From Anaeromyxobacter sp. Fw109-5 (lineage in GTDB: Bacteria; Myxococcota; Myxococcia; Myxococcales; Anaeromyxobacteraceae), in assembly GCF_000017505.1 (NCBI RefSeq), contig NC_009675.1, positions 2,232,001-2,296,000 on the forward strand: a stretch of 64,000 nucleotides of DNA. Direction: 5' to 3'. Shown here in pieces: positions 45,469 through 54,763 of the stretch. The notes under the pieces are model-generated. The model was not told where the DNA came from. It worked only from the letters and a program-made list of their open reading frames with translations, and did no database searches. A program made the position numbers and the translations under genes. Each line of letters opens with the position of its first letter. Position 1 is the stretch's first letter.

Positions 45469-46331
45469 GCCATCCGGAGCTGCCGATCACCCCGGGTGAC
45501 GTCCCGCCCCCGCTCCGGCTGCCCGAGGCGAGGCTCCTCTTCCGCGGCCGGGCCGAGCGGCTGGAGGCCCTCGCGGAGGGCCACGCCGCGGGCGAGTGGC
45601 TGCGCTTCCTGGCCCGGCTCGCCCGCGGCCAGGATCGCGCCGTGCGCGAGGTGGCCGCGGCGCCGCCGCCGCGAGCCGAGGGAGGGCCTCCTCTCGCGGG
45701 CGCGCTCGCGCGTCGCGACCCCTCCTGGCGTGACGCCCTGCGGGTGGTGCTCGCCGTGGCGAAGGACGGCGCGCTCCCCGGCGCGGCAGCCGCGGCCATC
45801 GCGCGCCTCGAGGGCGCCTCCCCCGAGGCGCTCGAGGCGCTCGCGGACGAGGTGGTGGGCGGCGCGCCGGCCGACCTCGCCGCCGCGCCGTTCGTGGGCG
45901 CGGCGCTCCAGGCCCACCTCGCGCGGCTCGCCGGCGGCGTCTCTCCCACGGCGGTCGCGCCGGCGGGGGCGATGTGCCCGGTCTGCGGCGGGACTCCCGT
46001 CGCGAGCGTGGTCCTGGGCGACGCGCGGGTGCGCTACATCGTGTGCGGGCTCTGCGGCGCGGAGTGGCACCTCCCGCGCGCGCAGTGCGCGCTGTGCCGC
46101 CAGTCGGGAAAGCTCTCCTACCTGGAGATCGAGGGCGGGCCGCCGGGCGTCAGCGCCGAGGCCTGCGCGGGTTGCCACGCGTACCTCAAGGTGGTCGATC
46201 TCGCCGAGGCCCACGGCGCCGACGCGGTGGCCGACGACGCGGCGACGCTCGTGCTCGATCTGCTCGTGGGCGAGCGCGGGTTCCTGCGCGCCGGGATGAA
46301 CCCGCTCGCACCCGCGGGCGAGCGGACCTGA
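45465..46331 (+). CDS. fdhE: formate dehydrogenase accessory protein FdhE
   Basis: A 288-residue maturation factor that binds rubredoxin-like iron and is needed for formate dehydrogenase activity. CxxC motifs CPVCGG, CGLCG, CALC and CAGC are all present in the C-terminal half, with RYIVCGLCGAEWHLPRAQC and SYLEIEGGPPG. The start is the TTG overlapping the fdnI stop (TTGA). It closes the operon. Confidence 0.93.
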   Translation: MSHPELPITPGDVPPPLRLPEARLLFRGRAERLEALAEGHAAGEWLRFLARLARGQDRAVREVAAAPPPRAEGGPPLAGALARRDPSWRDALRVVLAVAKDGALPGAAAAAIARLEGASPEALEALADEVVGGAPADLAAAPFVGAALQAHLARLAGGVSPTAVAPAGAMCPVCGGTPVASVVLGDARVRYIVCGLCGAEWHLPRAQCALCRQSGKLSYLEIEGGPPGVSAEACAGCHAYLKVVDLAEAHGADAVADDAATLVLDLLVGERGFLRAGMNPLAPAGERT

Positions 46332-46343
46332 CGGGGACCGCGC

Positions 46344-46361
46344 GAGGCCACGCGCGGCCTC
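46344..46361 (+). terminator. weak hairpin after the fdn operon
   Basis: GAGGCC-ACGCGC-GGCCTC, then CCCCCTTCGC. A 6-bp stem without a proper T-run, so weak support only. Confidence 0.3.
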
Positions 46362-46441
46362 CCCCTTCGCGCGAGCGCTGCGGCCGAGCGGGCGGGCGGC
46401 GCGCGCCGCGGATCTCCACCTTTCTCCGAGGGAGGAGACAC

Positions 46442-47140
46442 ATGCTCAGGACGATCGCGCTCGCGGCGGCGCTCCTCGCGGGGTCGGCGTGTGCGCAGGA
46501 GACGAAGTCGCAGGAGGCGCAGCAGAAGTCGGGGGCGAAGCCGCAGGAGCAGGCGAGCGCGGAGAAAGCCCAGGGCGCGAAGGGCGCGGACACGCAGGAG
46601 GCCGGGGCCAAGGACATCAAGGGGTACGGCTACGGCACTCCCTCGGGAGTGGAGGCCGAGAGCGAGGCGCGTCAGGCGACGGACGAGAAGGGCACCCGGG
46701 CGAAGACGCCGCAGCAGGAGGAGGGCGCGAGCGTGACGGAGGCGCACGCGCGCGCGGAGGCCGGCACGCTCTCCGGCAAGGTCGTGAGTACGGGCAAGGA
46801 CCGCCTCACCATCCAGGCGCCGGACGGCATGCGCGACATCCAGGTGACGGGCAAGACCGAGGTGAGCGGCGCCGGCCGCACGAGCGTGGCGCAGCTCGAG
46901 CGTGGCGACGAGGTGCGCGTATCGTTCGACGCGAAGGAGGGAGTCTCGGTCGCGAAGCGGATCGAGGTGCGTTCGGCCGGCGCGAAGCGCGGCATGGGCG
47001 ACGAGGCGCTCACGCCGCCAGCGGGGACCTCCACGCCTCCGGGCTCGACGACGACGCCGAGCGGGACGCCGTCCGGCCCGACGCCGGGGACGAACACGCA
47101 GGGCGGGACCACCACGCCCGGCACCGACACGCGGCGGTGA
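46442..47140 (+). CDS. exported low-complexity protein, probable lipoprotein
   Basis: A 232-residue protein with signal LAAALLAGSACAQ; the Cys could be lipidated, though the lipobox is imperfect. The mature part is Gln/Glu/Lys/Ala-rich, then a small folded domain (about 108-175, GTLSGKVVSTGKDRLTIQAP and QVTGKTEVSGAG) resembling an OB/KOW-type beta-barrel (DUF5666-like). The C-terminus is Thr/Pro/Gly-rich. Cell-envelope location is inferred. Confidence 0.7.
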   Translation: MLRTIALAAALLAGSACAQETKSQEAQQKSGAKPQEQASAEKAQGAKGADTQEAGAKDIKGYGYGTPSGVEAESEARQATDEKGTRAKTPQQEEGASVTEAHARAEAGTLSGKVVSTGKDRLTIQAPDGMRDIQVTGKTEVSGAGRTSVAQLERGDEVRVSFDAKEGVSVAKRIEVRSAGAKRGMGDEALTPPAGTSTPPGSTTTPSGTPSGPTPGTNTQGGTTTPGTDTRR

Positions 47141-47141
47141 G

Positions 47142-47160
47142 GAGCCGGGCGACTCGGCTC
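47142..47160. terminator. hairpin between convergent genes
   Basis: GAGCCG-N7-CGGCTC lies between the exported protein and hutH, overlapping the hutH stop. It could act in both directions. No T-run, so support is modest. Confidence 0.35.
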
Positions 47161-48877
47161 AGACGTCGAGGCGGCCGCCGTCCACGAGCCGGCAGACCGC
47201 CTCGATGTCGCGGTGCAGCTCGCGGTCCTCGTCGAGGCGCGGAACGGCCTCGCGGATCCGCCGGTGCGCCTCGGCGACCTTCGCCGCGGGGCGCAGCGGG
47301 GCGCGGAGATCGAGCGCCTGGGCCGCCACGAGCAGCTCGATGGCGAGGCAGGTGCGGACGTTCTCGACCACCTGCCGCGCCTTGAGCGCCGCGGTCATGC
47401 CCATCGACACGTGATCCTCCCGCCCCGCCGAGGACGGGATGGAGTCCACCGAGGCGGGGTGGCAGAGGACCTTGTTCTCGGAGACCAGCGCCGCGCTCGT
47501 CACCTGCGCGATCATGAACCCAGAGTTGAGGCCATGGCGCGGCGCCAGGAACGGCGGCAGCCCCGAGAGCGACGGGTTCACGAGCTGCTCGACGCGCCGC
47601 TCCGAGATGGCCGCGAGGTGCGACGCGGAGATCGCGAGGACGTCCAGCGCGAGCGCCACCGGCTGGCCGTGGAAGTTGCCGCCCGACACGATCTCGCCGG
47701 TATCCGGGAAGACGAGCGGGTTGTCCGTGGCCGCGTTCACCTCGCGGCCCAGGGTGGCCCGGCAGAAGGCGATCCCGTCCCGGGCGGCGCCGTGGACCTG
47801 GGGCATGCAGCGGAGCGAGTAGGGGTCCTGCACCTTGTGGCATCCGGGCCCCTGGTGCGAGGCGTTCAGCTCCGACGCCGAGAGCAGGTCGCGCAGGCGC
47901 GCCGCCGCCGCGATCTGGCCGGGCTGGCCGCGGACGGCCTGGATCTCCGCGGCGAACGGGCGGTGCGAGCCGAGGAGCCCCTCGAGCGTCATCGCGCCGG
48001 CGAGGTCGGCGAGCGCGGCGAGCCGCTCGGCTCGGAGCAGCGTGAGCGTCCCGACTGCCGCCATCGCCTGCGTCCCGTTGACGAGCGCCAGCCCCTCCTT
48101 CGGCTGCAGCACGACCTGTGCGAGTCCCACGCGGCGAAGCGCCTCCCGCGAGGGCAAGCGCTCCGCGGCGAGGCGGTGGTGCTCGGCGGCGAGCGCAGGG
48201 GCAGCCGGATGAGGCTGCCCCGGAGCGAGGGGGGGCCTGGGGGGCGCAGCATCATCGCGCCCCCCAGCGGCGAGCGCAGGGGCAGCCGGATGAGGCTGCC
48301 CCGGAGCGAGGGGGGGCCTGGGGGGCGCAGCATCATCGCGCCCCCCAGCAAGAAGAAAGGCCTCCCCCTCGCCGATCAGCAGGAGGGCGAGATGGGCGAG
48401 GGGGGCGAGGTCGCCGGACGCGCCTACGGAGCCACGCTCCGGCACGACGGGGATCACCCCGCGCTCGAGGAGCGCGAGCAGGAGGTCCAGGGTCTCCTCC
48501 CGGATTCCCGAGACCCCCTTCGCGAGCACGTTCGCGCGGAGCAGCATGAGGGCGCGCGCCTCGGCGAGCGGGAGCGGCGCGCCGACCCCCGCGGCGTGGG
48601 AGAGGACGAGGTTGCGCTGCAGCCGCTCGAGGTCGGGGCGGTCGATGCGCACCTCCGCGAGCGTGCCGAACCCGGTGTTGATGCCGTAGTGCGGCTCGCC
48701 GTCCTCGAGGCGCGCCTCGACGAGCGCCCGCGACCGCCGCACCCGCTCGCGCGCGCCGGGGGAGAGCTCCGCCCGCGCGCGCCCCAGCGCCACCGCCTCG
48801 ACCTCCTCCAGCGTGAGGGTGTCGCCGTCGAGGAGGACGTGGGTCCGGATCTCCTTGCCATTCGCGCCGTGGCTCAT
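47159..48877 (-). CDS. hutH: histidine ammonia-lyase with a duplicated in-frame insert
   Basis: A 572-residue enzyme converting histidine to urocanate. The MIO cofactor forms from Ala153-Ser154-Gly155 in [12 protein letters not shown]. Other landmarks are [19 protein letters not shown] and [20 protein letters not shown]. Typical length is about 505; the extra about 55 residues are an Ala/Pro-rich insert (about 177-231) that is two copies of a 27-residue unit. It sits in the loop after [10 protein letters not shown], outside the active site. No other hut gene is adjacent. The ATG at 48877 has GGAAGG upstream. Confidence 0.95.
   Translation of the reverse strand: MSHGANGKEIRTHVLLDGDTLTLEEVEAVALGRARAELSPGARERVRRSRALVEARLEDGEPHYGINTGFGTLAEVRIDRPDLERLQRNLVLSHAAGVGAPLPLAEARALMLLRANVLAKGVSGIREETLDLLLALLERGVIPVVPERGSVGASGDLAPLAHLALLLIGEGEAFLLAGGRDDAAPPRPPLAPGQPHPAAPALAAGGRDDAAPPRPPLAPGQPHPAAPALAAEHHRLAAERLPSREALRRVGLAQVVLQPKEGLALVNGTQAMAAVGTLTLLRAERLAALADLAGAMTLEGLLGSHRPFAAEIQAVRGQPGQIAAAARLRDLLSASELNASHQGPGCHKVQDPYSLRCMPQVHGAARDGIAFCRATLGREVNAATDNPLVFPDTGEIVSGGNFHGQPVALALDVLAISASHLAAISERRVEQLVNPSLSGLPPFLAPRHGLNSGFMIAQVTSAALVSENKVLCHPASVDSIPSSAGREDHVSMGMTAALKARQVVENVRTCLAIELLVAAQALDLRAPLRPAAKVAEAHRRIREAVPRLDEDRELHRDIEAVCRLVDGGRLDV
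48186..48349. repeat. 81-bp palindromic unit, two tandem copies inside hutH
   Basis: Copies at 48186-48266 and 48267-48347 are identical at every base I compared; two bases of a third follow. Each unit holds two hairpins: GGGGCAGCC-GGATGA-GGCTGCCCC (48198-48221 in copy 1) and GGGGGGCGC-N9-GCGCCCCCC (48239-48265). Length 81 is a multiple of three, so hutH stays in frame. Confidence 0.92.
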
Positions 48878-49028
48878 GTGCGCCTTCCCTATACCCGGGT
48901 CTCGGCCTTGTCCCGGGACGTGCGGCGAACGCCCCCTGCGAGGCGCCTGAGGAGGAGAGCTCCGACCGCGCGCCGGGGAGGTGGGAGCGCGTCGCACACC
49001 GGCGCGCCTCTTGCTCCGGCCACCGGGC

Positions 49029-49427
49029 ATGGCGCACCGGCTGGCCCTGCTCCTCGTGCTGCTCGCGGCGCTCTCGGCTGCGCCGCTGCGCGAGATCCTG
49101 GAGACGCCCGCGGCACCGGGCTCATGCGCGCTCTCCGGACGCGGAGCGTACCCTCGTCACTGGCTCGGCTGCGCCGCGGACCCCGCGCCGGAGCGGCCGC
49201 TCGCCTCGGACGAGCGGCTCGCGCTCGGGCTTCCGGTGGACCCGAACCGCGCCACTGCGCGCGAGCTCGCCTTCGTCCCCGGGCTGTCGCGGCGACTCGC
49301 CGCCGAGGTGGTCGCGGACCGCACGCGCAACGGGCCGTTCCCCGACGTCGAGTCGCTCCTGCGCGTGCGGGGGATCGGCCCGAAGCGGCTCGCCCGGGCG
49401 CGGCCCGCCCTGGCGCTGGAGCCGTAG
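49029..49427 (+). CDS. ComEA-like exported helix-hairpin-helix protein
   Basis: A 132-residue protein with an N-terminal signal or anchor ([19 protein letters not shown]). The C-terminal half is an HhH DNA-binding module with two hairpins, [20 protein letters not shown] and [16 protein letters not shown]. ComEA proteins bind DNA in the periplasm for uptake. Divergent from hutH. A role in DNA uptake is inference; HhH domains also occur in other exported proteins. Confidence 0.8.
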   Translation: MAHRLALLLVLLAALSAAPLREILETPAAPGSCALSGRGAYPRHWLGCAADPAPERPLASDERLALGLPVDPNRATARELAFVPGLSRRLAAEVVADRTRNGPFPDVESLLRVRGIGPKRLARARPALALEP

Positions 49428-49472
49428 CGACCGGTCAGGGAGCTGGAGTACCCTGTCCCGCGCAAAAGGGAC

Positions 49473-49478
49473 GGGAGG
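49473..49478 (+). promoter_or_regulatory. ribosome binding site fixing a TTG start
   Basis: GGGAGG lies 8 bp before the TTG at 49487, which is followed directly by the zinc-finger codons. No ATG or GTG fits. Confidence 0.75.
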
Positions 49479-49486
49479 TAGAGCCT

Positions 49487-51103
49487 TTGAACATCCGCTG
49501 TGAACGCTGCTCGACCCTGTACGAGCTCGACGAGGCGCTGCTCGCGCCCGAGGGCTCGTCGGTGCAGTGCACTCGTTGCGATCACGTGTTCACCGCGCGG
49601 CCTCCCGCCCAAAGTGAGGGCCAAGGAGCGCCGCTCGCCGTTGCCGAGGTCCGCGCTCGCGACGACGTCGCCGCCGCTCCGCCTCCCTCGCGCGACGAGC
49701 CGGAGGACGTCCCTCCCTCTCCGCCGCGCGCTCCGCTCGCGGAGGGCGCGGGGACCCGCGAGCCGCGCACCGCGCGCGCCTCGACGCCGTCCGTCTATCG
49801 CCCCACCCCGGGTCCGGGCGCGGGCGTGCGCGCCCACCCGGTGCTGCGCCGCGACACCGTCGGCGCGTTCGAGTCCCGGCTCCGCTGGAGCGCGCGGTTG
49901 CGCTGGCTCGTTCCGGCCATCGCGGTCGGGGCGCTGCTCGTGAGCGCGGCCGGCTGGTTGCTGCTCCGCGGTCGCGTCGATCCCGGCGCGGCGAGCGCGC
50001 AGGCGGAGGCGCTCGCGCTCCTCGCCCTCGACGACGAGGGCAGCCTCGAGCGCGCCGTGGCGCGCCTCGACGACGCGCTCCGGCTCGAGCCGGGGCTCCG
50101 CTCCGCCGCCGCCGATCGCGCGCTCGTGCAGGTCGCGCAGGCGAGCGCGCTGCGCGAGCGATCGCAGGCCGTCGCCGCGGAGCACGCCGCCGGTCAGGCC
50201 GAGCGCGAGCGGGTCCTGCGCGAGCAGGCCCCGGGGTGGGAAGCCGCGGAGCGCGCCATGGCGGCGAAGGCGGCGGCCCTCGACTCCGAGTCCGTCGCCC
50301 TGGAGCAGCGCGCGCGGGCCCTGGTCGCCTCCGCCCGAGAGGCGCTGGGGCCGCTCGCGACCGAGCTGAAGGACGCCTCCGCCGTCGTGCGGGCCCGCGC
50401 GGCCATGCACGCCGCCGCGGGCGAGCGCGACGAGGCGCTGGCGCTCGCGAGCGCCGGCGGCTCGCCGGGCGAGCGCGACCCGTGGCTGGACCTCGTGGAC
50501 GCGGCCGTCGACGCAGCGGACGCGCAGCGGCCGGCCCAGGAGCGGGCGGCCGTGAAGCTCGCCGCGCTCACGGCGCGGACCCCCGCGCTCCTCCGCGCCC
50601 GCCAGCTGCTCGCCCGCGTCCAGGCCGCGCTCGGAAGACCGGAGGAGGCCGGCGCGACGCTCGACCGCCTGCTCGCCGCGAACCCGCGCCACGAGGGTGC
50701 CAGGGCTGTGCGCGCGGCGCTCTCCGCCCGCGCCGCGGCGGCGGGCGCCCTGGCGCCGGAAGGGAACCTCTCGCCACTTCCGAGGAAGCCGATTGCCCAG
50801 CGCGCGCCCGGCACTGTCCCTGGAGCGCCCGCCTCGGGGTCCACCACCGCCGCTGCGCCGGTGCCGGATCCGGCCGGCGCCGGAGGCGGAGCGTCAGCCG
50901 TGGGTGGCGCGGCCAGTGCCCCCGTGGGCACCGCCGCCTCGACCTCCCGGGGTCCCGCGCAGAGCGGGCTCGCTCCGGCGAGCATCCCGGAGGTCGCTCC
51001 GGCCTCCGCGATGCCGCAGATCGCGCCCCCGGAGGTGCCGGAGAGCGGACGCCGACCCTCCCGCGAGCCGGCCGTCTACGACGAGCCGATCGGCGGCGGG
51101 TAG
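49487..51103 (+). CDS. MJ0042-type zinc-finger, single-pass membrane, helical-repeat protein
   Basis: A 538-residue protein from a TTG start. The N-terminus NIRCERCSTLYELDEALL ... VQCTRCDHVFTA is an MJ0042 zinc finger (CxxC-CxxC). A Pro/Arg/Ser-rich linker (about 45-125) leads to one transmembrane helix (about 143-165, WLVPAIAVGALLVSAAGWLLL). A long Ala/Glu/Arg helical region with TPR-like pairs follows (PALLRARQLLARVQAALGRP). The C-terminus is Pro/Ala/Ser low-complexity. This architecture recurs in myxobacterial motility and cell-polarity proteins, but no specific role can be assigned. Confidence 0.75.
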   Translation: MNIRCERCSTLYELDEALLAPEGSSVQCTRCDHVFTARPPAQSEGQGAPLAVAEVRARDDVAAAPPPSRDEPEDVPPSPPRAPLAEGAGTREPRTARASTPSVYRPTPGPGAGVRAHPVLRRDTVGAFESRLRWSARLRWLVPAIAVGALLVSAAGWLLLRGRVDPGAASAQAEALALLALDDEGSLERAVARLDDALRLEPGLRSAAADRALVQVAQASALRERSQAVAAEHAAGQAERERVLREQAPGWEAAERAMAAKAAALDSESVALEQRARALVASAREALGPLATELKDASAVVRARAAMHAAAGERDEALALASAGGSPGERDPWLDLVDAAVDAADAQRPAQERAAVKLAALTARTPALLRARQLLARVQAALGRPEEAGATLDRLLAANPRHEGARAVRAALSARAAAAGALAPEGNLSPLPRKPIAQRAPGTVPGAPASGSTTAAAPVPDPAGAGGGASAVGGAASAPVGTAASTSRGPAQSGLAPASIPEVAPASAMPQIAPPEVPESGRRPSREPAVYDEPIGGG

Positions 51104-51155
51104 CGCCCCGCTGGAGCTCGCGAGCGTGGCCCGCGCGTTGCGAGGGCCAGGCTCG

Positions 51156-52364
51156 ATGTCGACCCTCTTCTGGCTCTCCCTCGGGCTCGTCGCCTTCAGC
51201 TACGCCGGCTACCTCCTCGTCCTCCTCGTCTGGGACGGCTGCCGTGAGGCGCTCTCGGCCCTGCGCTTCGTCTCCGGCGGCGCAGATCGGCGCGCGCGGC
51301 GGGTCGACGAGGCGTGGCCGCGCGTCTCGATCGTCTTCTCCGCCTTCGACGAGGAGGCCTGCATCCGTCAGAAGATCGAGAACTGCCTCGCCCTCGACTA
51401 TCCGCCGGACCGGCTCGAGATCGTGGTGGGCTGCGACGGGTGCACCGACGGGACCGCCCGCATCGCGCGCGAGGTGGGCGGGGACCGCGTGACCGTGCAC
51501 GAGATCGCCCCGCGCGCCGGAAAGCCCTCGGCGATCACCAGGCTCGTGCCCGGCGCGAGGGGCGACATCGTCGTCCTCACCGACGCGAACGTGATGCTCG
51601 AGCCGGGCGCCGTCCGCGCGCTGGTGCGCCGCTTCGCCGATCCCGCGGTCGGCGCGGTGGTCGGGCGGCTGCGGCTCTACAACCCGACCCGCGCCGAGTT
51701 CGAGGAGAGCCTCTACTGGAAGTACGAGACGGCCCTCAAGTACTACGAGGGGAAGCACGGCGCGGTGCTGGGGGCGAACGGCGGGATCTACGCGATCCGC
51801 CGGGTCCTGTTCAGCCCGATCGCCCCCGACACGATCATCGACGACTTCGTGATCCCGGTCCGCATCGCCGTGCGCGGCTGGAAGGTGCCGTACGAGCCGG
51901 ACGCGGTGGCCCACGAGGAGACGACGGAGGACGCGGGCCGGGAGTTCGTGCGCCGAGCGCGCATCGGCGCGGGCGACTGGCAGGCGCTGGTGCGCGTGCC
52001 GGACCTGCTCGACCCGCGCTCCGGGTTCCTCTTCTTCTCCTTCGTCTCCCACAAGCTGCTGCGCTGGATGACGCCCTTCCTGCTCGCGATCGCGCTGGTC
52101 ACCAACGTGCCGCTGGCGGCGCAGCCGGGCGCCTGGCTCTACCGCGCGCTCCTCCTCGGACAGCTCGTGTTCTACGGCCTCGCGCTGGCGGGTCCGCGCG
52201 CGGTGACCGGCAGGCTCCGCCGCGCGGTGTCGCTCGCGCGCTACTTCGTCGCCATGAACGCCGCCCTGGCGGTCGGGTTCTGGAGGTTCGTGCGAGGGAC
52301 GCAGCGCGCCACGTGGGAGCGCACCGAGCGGGTGGCGCCGCCGCCGGGCGTGCGCGCCGCGTAG
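51156..52364 (+). CDS. membrane-bound family 2 glycosyltransferase
   Basis: A 402-residue enzyme with one N-terminal helix (about 4-27), a GT-A catalytic domain and C-terminal membrane segments. Motifs: FSAFDEEACIRQKIENCL, VVGCDGCTDGT (nucleotide-sugar binding), LTDANVM (DxD-type), DDFVIPVR (catalytic region) and RRARIGAGDWQAL standing for the QxxRW-like site. It would extend an envelope or extracellular polysaccharide. Acceptor and sugar are unknown. 53 bp after the zinc-finger gene. Confidence 0.9.
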   Translation: MSTLFWLSLGLVAFSYAGYLLVLLVWDGCREALSALRFVSGGADRRARRVDEAWPRVSIVFSAFDEEACIRQKIENCLALDYPPDRLEIVVGCDGCTDGTARIAREVGGDRVTVHEIAPRAGKPSAITRLVPGARGDIVVLTDANVMLEPGAVRALVRRFADPAVGAVVGRLRLYNPTRAEFEESLYWKYETALKYYEGKHGAVLGANGGIYAIRRVLFSPIAPDTIIDDFVIPVRIAVRGWKVPYEPDAVAHEETTEDAGREFVRRARIGAGDWQALVRVPDLLDPRSGFLFFSFVSHKLLRWMTPFLLAIALVTNVPLAAQPGAWLYRALLLGQLVFYGLALAGPRAVTGRLRRAVSLARYFVAMNAALAVGFWRFVRGTQRATWERTERVAPPPGVRAA

Positions 52365-52398
52365 CGCGGGGCGCGCCGACCGGCTACAGAGCCGGGGC

Positions 52399-53997
52399 AT
52401 GCCGTACGCCCCCGAGCTCCTCGTCCTCGGCCTCCTCCACACCCTCGATCCCGCGCAGCCGCTCGCGCGGGCCGCGCTGGTCCGCGACGGCCGCTTCGCC
52501 TGCGTGGGCAGCGTCGAGGCGTGCACGGCGCGGGCGGGCCCGGGGGCCCGACGCCTGGAGGTCGGCAGCGCGGTGCCCGGGCTCGTGGACGCCCACGGCC
52601 ACGTGATGGGACTCGGGCGCGCGGCGCTCGAGGTGAGCTGCGCCGGGCTGGAGAGCGACGACGCGTGCGTGGCCCGCGCGGCGGAGCGGGCCCGGGCGCT
52701 GCCGGCGGGCAGCTGGATTCGCGGCCGCGGCTGGGACCAGAACCGCTGGGCCGGGCAGGCGTTCCCCACCGAGGCGAAGCTCTCGCGCGCGGTGCCGGCG
52801 CATCCGGTCTTCCTCGCCCGGATCGACGGGCACGCGGGCTGGGCGAACGCGGCCGCCCTCGCCGCGGCCGGCGTCGGGCCGGACACGCAGGATCCGACGG
52901 GCGGGAAGATCGTGCGCGACGCGCGAGGACGGCCGACCGGAGTCCTCGTGGACGCGGCGATGGATCTGGTGCTGAAGCGGATCCCGCCGCCGTCGGCCCT
53001 GGAGATCGAGGAGGCGCTCCGGCGCGGGATGGACGCGCTCGTCCGGCTGGGCATCACCGCGGCGCACGACGCCGGCGTGACCCCCGAGGTGCTCGAGGTC
53101 TACCGCCGCCTCGCCGCCGAGGACCGGCTGCCGCTCCGGGTGTATGCGATGCTCGAGGGGGAGGGCTCGGTCGGAGACCTCGAGGCGCGGATGGCGCCCT
53201 GGAAGGCCACGCCGGAGGTGGGCCGGCTCACCGTGCGCGCCGTGAAGCTCTACGCGGACGGCGCGCTGGGGAGCCGGGGCGCGGCGCTGCACGAGGACTA
53301 CGCGGACGATCGCGGGAACCGCGGACTCTTCCTCACCGCGCCCGCGCTGCTGCGCGAGAAGGTCCGGGCGGTCGTCCGGGCCGAGTTCCAGCCGGCGGTC
53401 CACGCGATCGGCGACCGCGCCATCTCCGAGACGATCGCCGCCATCGAGGCCGCGGGTGAGCGCGGCGCGGTGCGCGCGCTGCGACCGCGGATCGAGCACC
53501 TCCAGATCCTGCGGCTCGCCGACGCGCCCCGCCTGGCGGCGGCCGGGATCGTCGCGTCCATGCAGCCCTCGCACGCGACGAGCGACGCACCCTGGGTGCC
53601 TGACCGCCTCGACGCCTCGGCCCCGCGCCTCGCCGGAGCCTACGCGTGGCGCTCGGTGCTCCGCGCCGGCGTCCCGCTCGCCTTCGGCTCGGACTTCCCC
53701 ATCGAGAGCCCCGACGTGAGGCTCGGCCTCGCCGCCGCGGAGACCCGGCTCGCGGCCGGCGCGCCCGCGCCGTTCCTCCCGGACGAGCGGCTCGCGCGCG
53801 AGGAGGCGCTCCGCGCGTTCACCGCGGGCGCCGCCTTCGCGGCCTTCGCCGAGGGGCGGCGCGGGATGATCCGAGAGGGGTTCGACGCGGACCTGACGGC
53901 GTTCGCGGCGGACGTGCTGTCGGTTCCCGCGAGCGCGCTCCCGGCGCTCCCCGTGACCCACGCCATCGTGGGAGGCCGGCTCGAGCGCGAGCCGTAG
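52399..53997 (+). CDS. amidohydrolase of the YtcJ type
   Basis: A 532-residue metal-dependent hydrolase. Metal ligands are visible as VDAHGHV (HxH), the carboxylate-type Lys in AVKLYADGALGSRGA, HAIGDRA, RIEHLQI and the late Asp in GSDFPIESP. The composite beta-sandwich uses both ends (LLVLGLLHTLDP, DADLTAFAADVL). YtcJ relatives hydrolyse N-acyl or formyl compounds; substrate is unknown. A TACAGA box lies 8 bp before the ATG. Confidence 0.93.
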   Translation: MPYAPELLVLGLLHTLDPAQPLARAALVRDGRFACVGSVEACTARAGPGARRLEVGSAVPGLVDAHGHVMGLGRAALEVSCAGLESDDACVARAAERARALPAGSWIRGRGWDQNRWAGQAFPTEAKLSRAVPAHPVFLARIDGHAGWANAAALAAAGVGPDTQDPTGGKIVRDARGRPTGVLVDAAMDLVLKRIPPPSALEIEEALRRGMDALVRLGITAAHDAGVTPEVLEVYRRLAAEDRLPLRVYAMLEGEGSVGDLEARMAPWKATPEVGRLTVRAVKLYADGALGSRGAALHEDYADDRGNRGLFLTAPALLREKVRAVVRAEFQPAVHAIGDRAISETIAAIEAAGERGAVRALRPRIEHLQILRLADAPRLAAAGIVASMQPSHATSDAPWVPDRLDASAPRLAGAYAWRSVLRAGVPLAFGSDFPIESPDVRLGLAAAETRLAAGAPAPFLPDERLAREEALRAFTAGAAFAAFAEGRRGMIREGFDADLTAFAADVLSVPASALPALPVTHAIVGGRLEREP

Positions 53998-54017
53998 CCC
54001 GAGCCCCAGCGCGCAGC

Positions 54018-54668
54018 TCAGCGCGGGGTGGCGTAGCCCACGAGCAGCCGGCCCGTGGTGACGCGCCCGGCTCCCACGATGAGCACGTCGTTCAGCGCCT
54101 TGCCCTCGTCGGTGCGCGCCTTCCACGGGCTCGACGCCGTGAGGTGCAGCCGGGCCACGCCGCGCGCCGTACGATGCAGGAAGACGACCACCCCGTCCGC
54201 GCCCACCCGCTCCACCAGGCCCACGTGCTCGACCGGGCCGCCGGGACGGTCGGAGAGGAAGACGAGGTCGCCGGGCCGGGCCTTCCCGCGCCGGACGAGC
54301 CCGCGGCCCCCGGCGGCAGCGTGCAGGGCGCTCGCGTCCCCCTGCGCGATCGCGATGCCGCCCTCGGCGAGCGCGGCCCGGACGAGCGCGTCGCAGCCGT
54401 CGCCGTGATCGACGCCGCCGACGACGATGGCGCTCGCTCCGAGCAGGCCGGCCGCCGTCTCGATGGCGCGCGGCACGGAGACCTGCGAGGCGACGCGCGG
54501 CGTCCCCGGGCGGGCGAGTCCGGTCTCCGGACCGGCTCCCGTGAAGGAGCCGGTCCGGATCCCGGGGGCGGGCGGGGGCAGGGGGTCGCGCCTCGCCGCG
54601 AGCTCTCGCCCGGCGCAGCCCGTCGCGAGGAGGGCCAGCGCCAGGAGACTTCCGCGGCTCGGCGACAT
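54018..54668 (-). CDS. NlpC/P60-like (or CHAP) cysteine peptidase lipoprotein
   Basis: A 216-residue protein with lipobox LALLATGC (Cys18). The candidate catalytic Cys is Cys92 in HGDGCDALVRAAL, followed by ARPGDLVFLSD and a His at 148 in GPVEHVGLVERV. This order, Cys then GDLVFF-like then H-x-G, is the NlpC/P60/CHAP plan for cell-wall peptide hydrolases. Peptidoglycan cleavage in the periplasm is the likely role. Convergent with the amidohydrolase gene. Confidence 0.75.
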   Translation of the reverse strand: MSPSRGSLLALALLATGCAGRELAARRDPLPPPAPGIRTGSFTGAGPETGLARPGTPRVASQVSVPRAIETAAGLLGASAIVVGGVDHGDGCDALVRAALAEGGIAIAQGDASALHAAAGGRGLVRRGKARPGDLVFLSDRPGGPVEHVGLVERVGADGVVVFLHRTARGVARLHLTASSPWKARTDEGKALNDVLIVGAGRVTTGRLLVGYATPR

Positions 54669-54763
54669 CGACGCAGATGGTACGCACGGCGCGACGTGCG
54701 TCCAATTTTCTCCTCGGCGCGCGCGGGTCGCCGCGAGCGCCGGGGAACGAGCCCTCCCGAAGG

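Noticed and set aside
47213-49486. Long plus-strand open frame running into the zinc-finger gene
   Set aside because: It is antisense to hutH and lacks domains until the TTG at 49487, where a good ribosome site and the CxxC motif begin. Only the downstream part is real.
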